Both the position numbers and the translations under genes were made by a program. The notes beneath the pieces were generated by a model. The model had not been told where the DNA came from and did no database searches. It worked only from the letters and a program-made list of their open reading frames with translations. Below, in pieces: positions 60,250 to 60,340 of a DNA stretch of 60,340 nt. Positions within the stretch are counted from its first letter, which is position 1. Each line of letters starts with the position of its first letter. Origin of the DNA: an uncultured Lachnospiraceae bacterium (GTDB lineage: Bacteria > Bacillota > Clostridia > Lachnospirales > Lachnospiraceae); contig CATKXR010000022.1 in assembly GCA_949840805.1 (NCBI GenBank), positions 1-60,340 of the forward strand. Reading direction: 5' to 3'.

Positions 60250-60340
60250 TGGTACATTTCACAGTTGAGGAAGAAAACCTGGTCTGTGTCTACTACAAGG
60301 CCGACCGGCGCAGGACGATGGGCCGCATGACCGCCGCCCT
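60246..60340 (+). CDS. Transposon-transfer-assisting-like protein, 3' end outside window
   Basis: ATG 60246 (ATGATGG overlaps the previous stop). The first 31 residues MMVHFTVEEENLVCVYYKAD match the N-terminal pattern of the small proteins of Tn1549-like elements called transposon-transfer assisting. Truncated by the right edge. Confidence 0.5.
   Translation, partial: MMVHFTVEEENLVCVYYKADRRRTMGRMTAA

Noticed and set aside
1..60340. CRISPR arrays, tRNA, rRNA
   Set aside because: No regularly spaced short direct repeats or RNA-gene signatures were seen on either strand.

Overview
The window is mobile DNA from a low-to-mid GC Gram-positive anaerobe, most likely a gut Clostridia/Lachnospiraceae genome. 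Evidence is the strong AGGAGG-type ribosome binding sites, consensus sigma-A promoters, Gram-positive surface proteins with LPxTG-like tails, a Gram-positive LexA box, a BlaI/BlaR1 pair, and a conjugation module of the VirB6-PrgI-VirB4 type used by Clostridia ICEs. No integrase, relaxase or coupling protein lies in the window, so it is an internal slice of an element. I saw no tRNA, rRNA or CRISPR, and no gene-free stretch over about 300 bases.

Layout. (1) 3-2339: 3' part of a STAND/NB-ARC-TPR protein cut by the window edge. (2) 2464-9018: a very large secreted surface protein split by one in-frame TGA. (3) 9155-16160: transfer and replication genes: a short DnaG-like primase, two small VirB2-like membrane proteins, a VirB6/TrbL-like protein, PrgI and the VirB4 ATPase. 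(4) 16161-18900: small inserted genes: a LexA-boxed SOS promoter with two small ORFs, an AbrB-RelE type toxin-antitoxin pair, a methyltransferase and a nuclease/transposase remnant. (5) 19063-31066: a 3539-residue Cna-B/SpaA surface adhesin and a membrane-anchored partner overlapping it by 8 nt. (6) 31198-42414: accessory genes of mostly unknown function, a TIGR03299/DUF932 protein, a methyltransferase-like protein and a complete element-encoded DNA polymerase III alpha (DnaE-like) with a long coiled-coil insertion. (7) 42639-48625: two paralogous lipoproteins and a small membrane protein, then blaR1/blaI on the other strand and an orphan winged-helix protein. (8) 48684-51424: an ECF sigma factor, its likely membrane anti-sigma, and two further paralogs. 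(9) 51584-55954: two-component system plus MacB/FtsX-type ABC transporter. (10) 56023-60340: a broken XRE regulator, an MBL-fold gene truncated by an IS21-type insertion sequence, and the edge of a second, Tn1549-like element.

Three regulatory layers can be read from the DNA. Most transcription units from 2.4 to 42.6 kb are preceded by the heptamer CATAATT, usually just after a terminator of the previous gene, which looks like an element-wide start signal. The lipoprotein operon (42.6 kb) and the orphan winged-helix gene (48.2 kb) have matching promoters with paired TTACnnnnGTAA operators, which suggests a BlaI regulon. The ECF sigma gene and the 49.9 kb gene have identical bipartite promoters with identical spacing, which suggests autoregulation. 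Together regions 7-9 look like a cell-envelope stress-sensing island beside a conjugative element.
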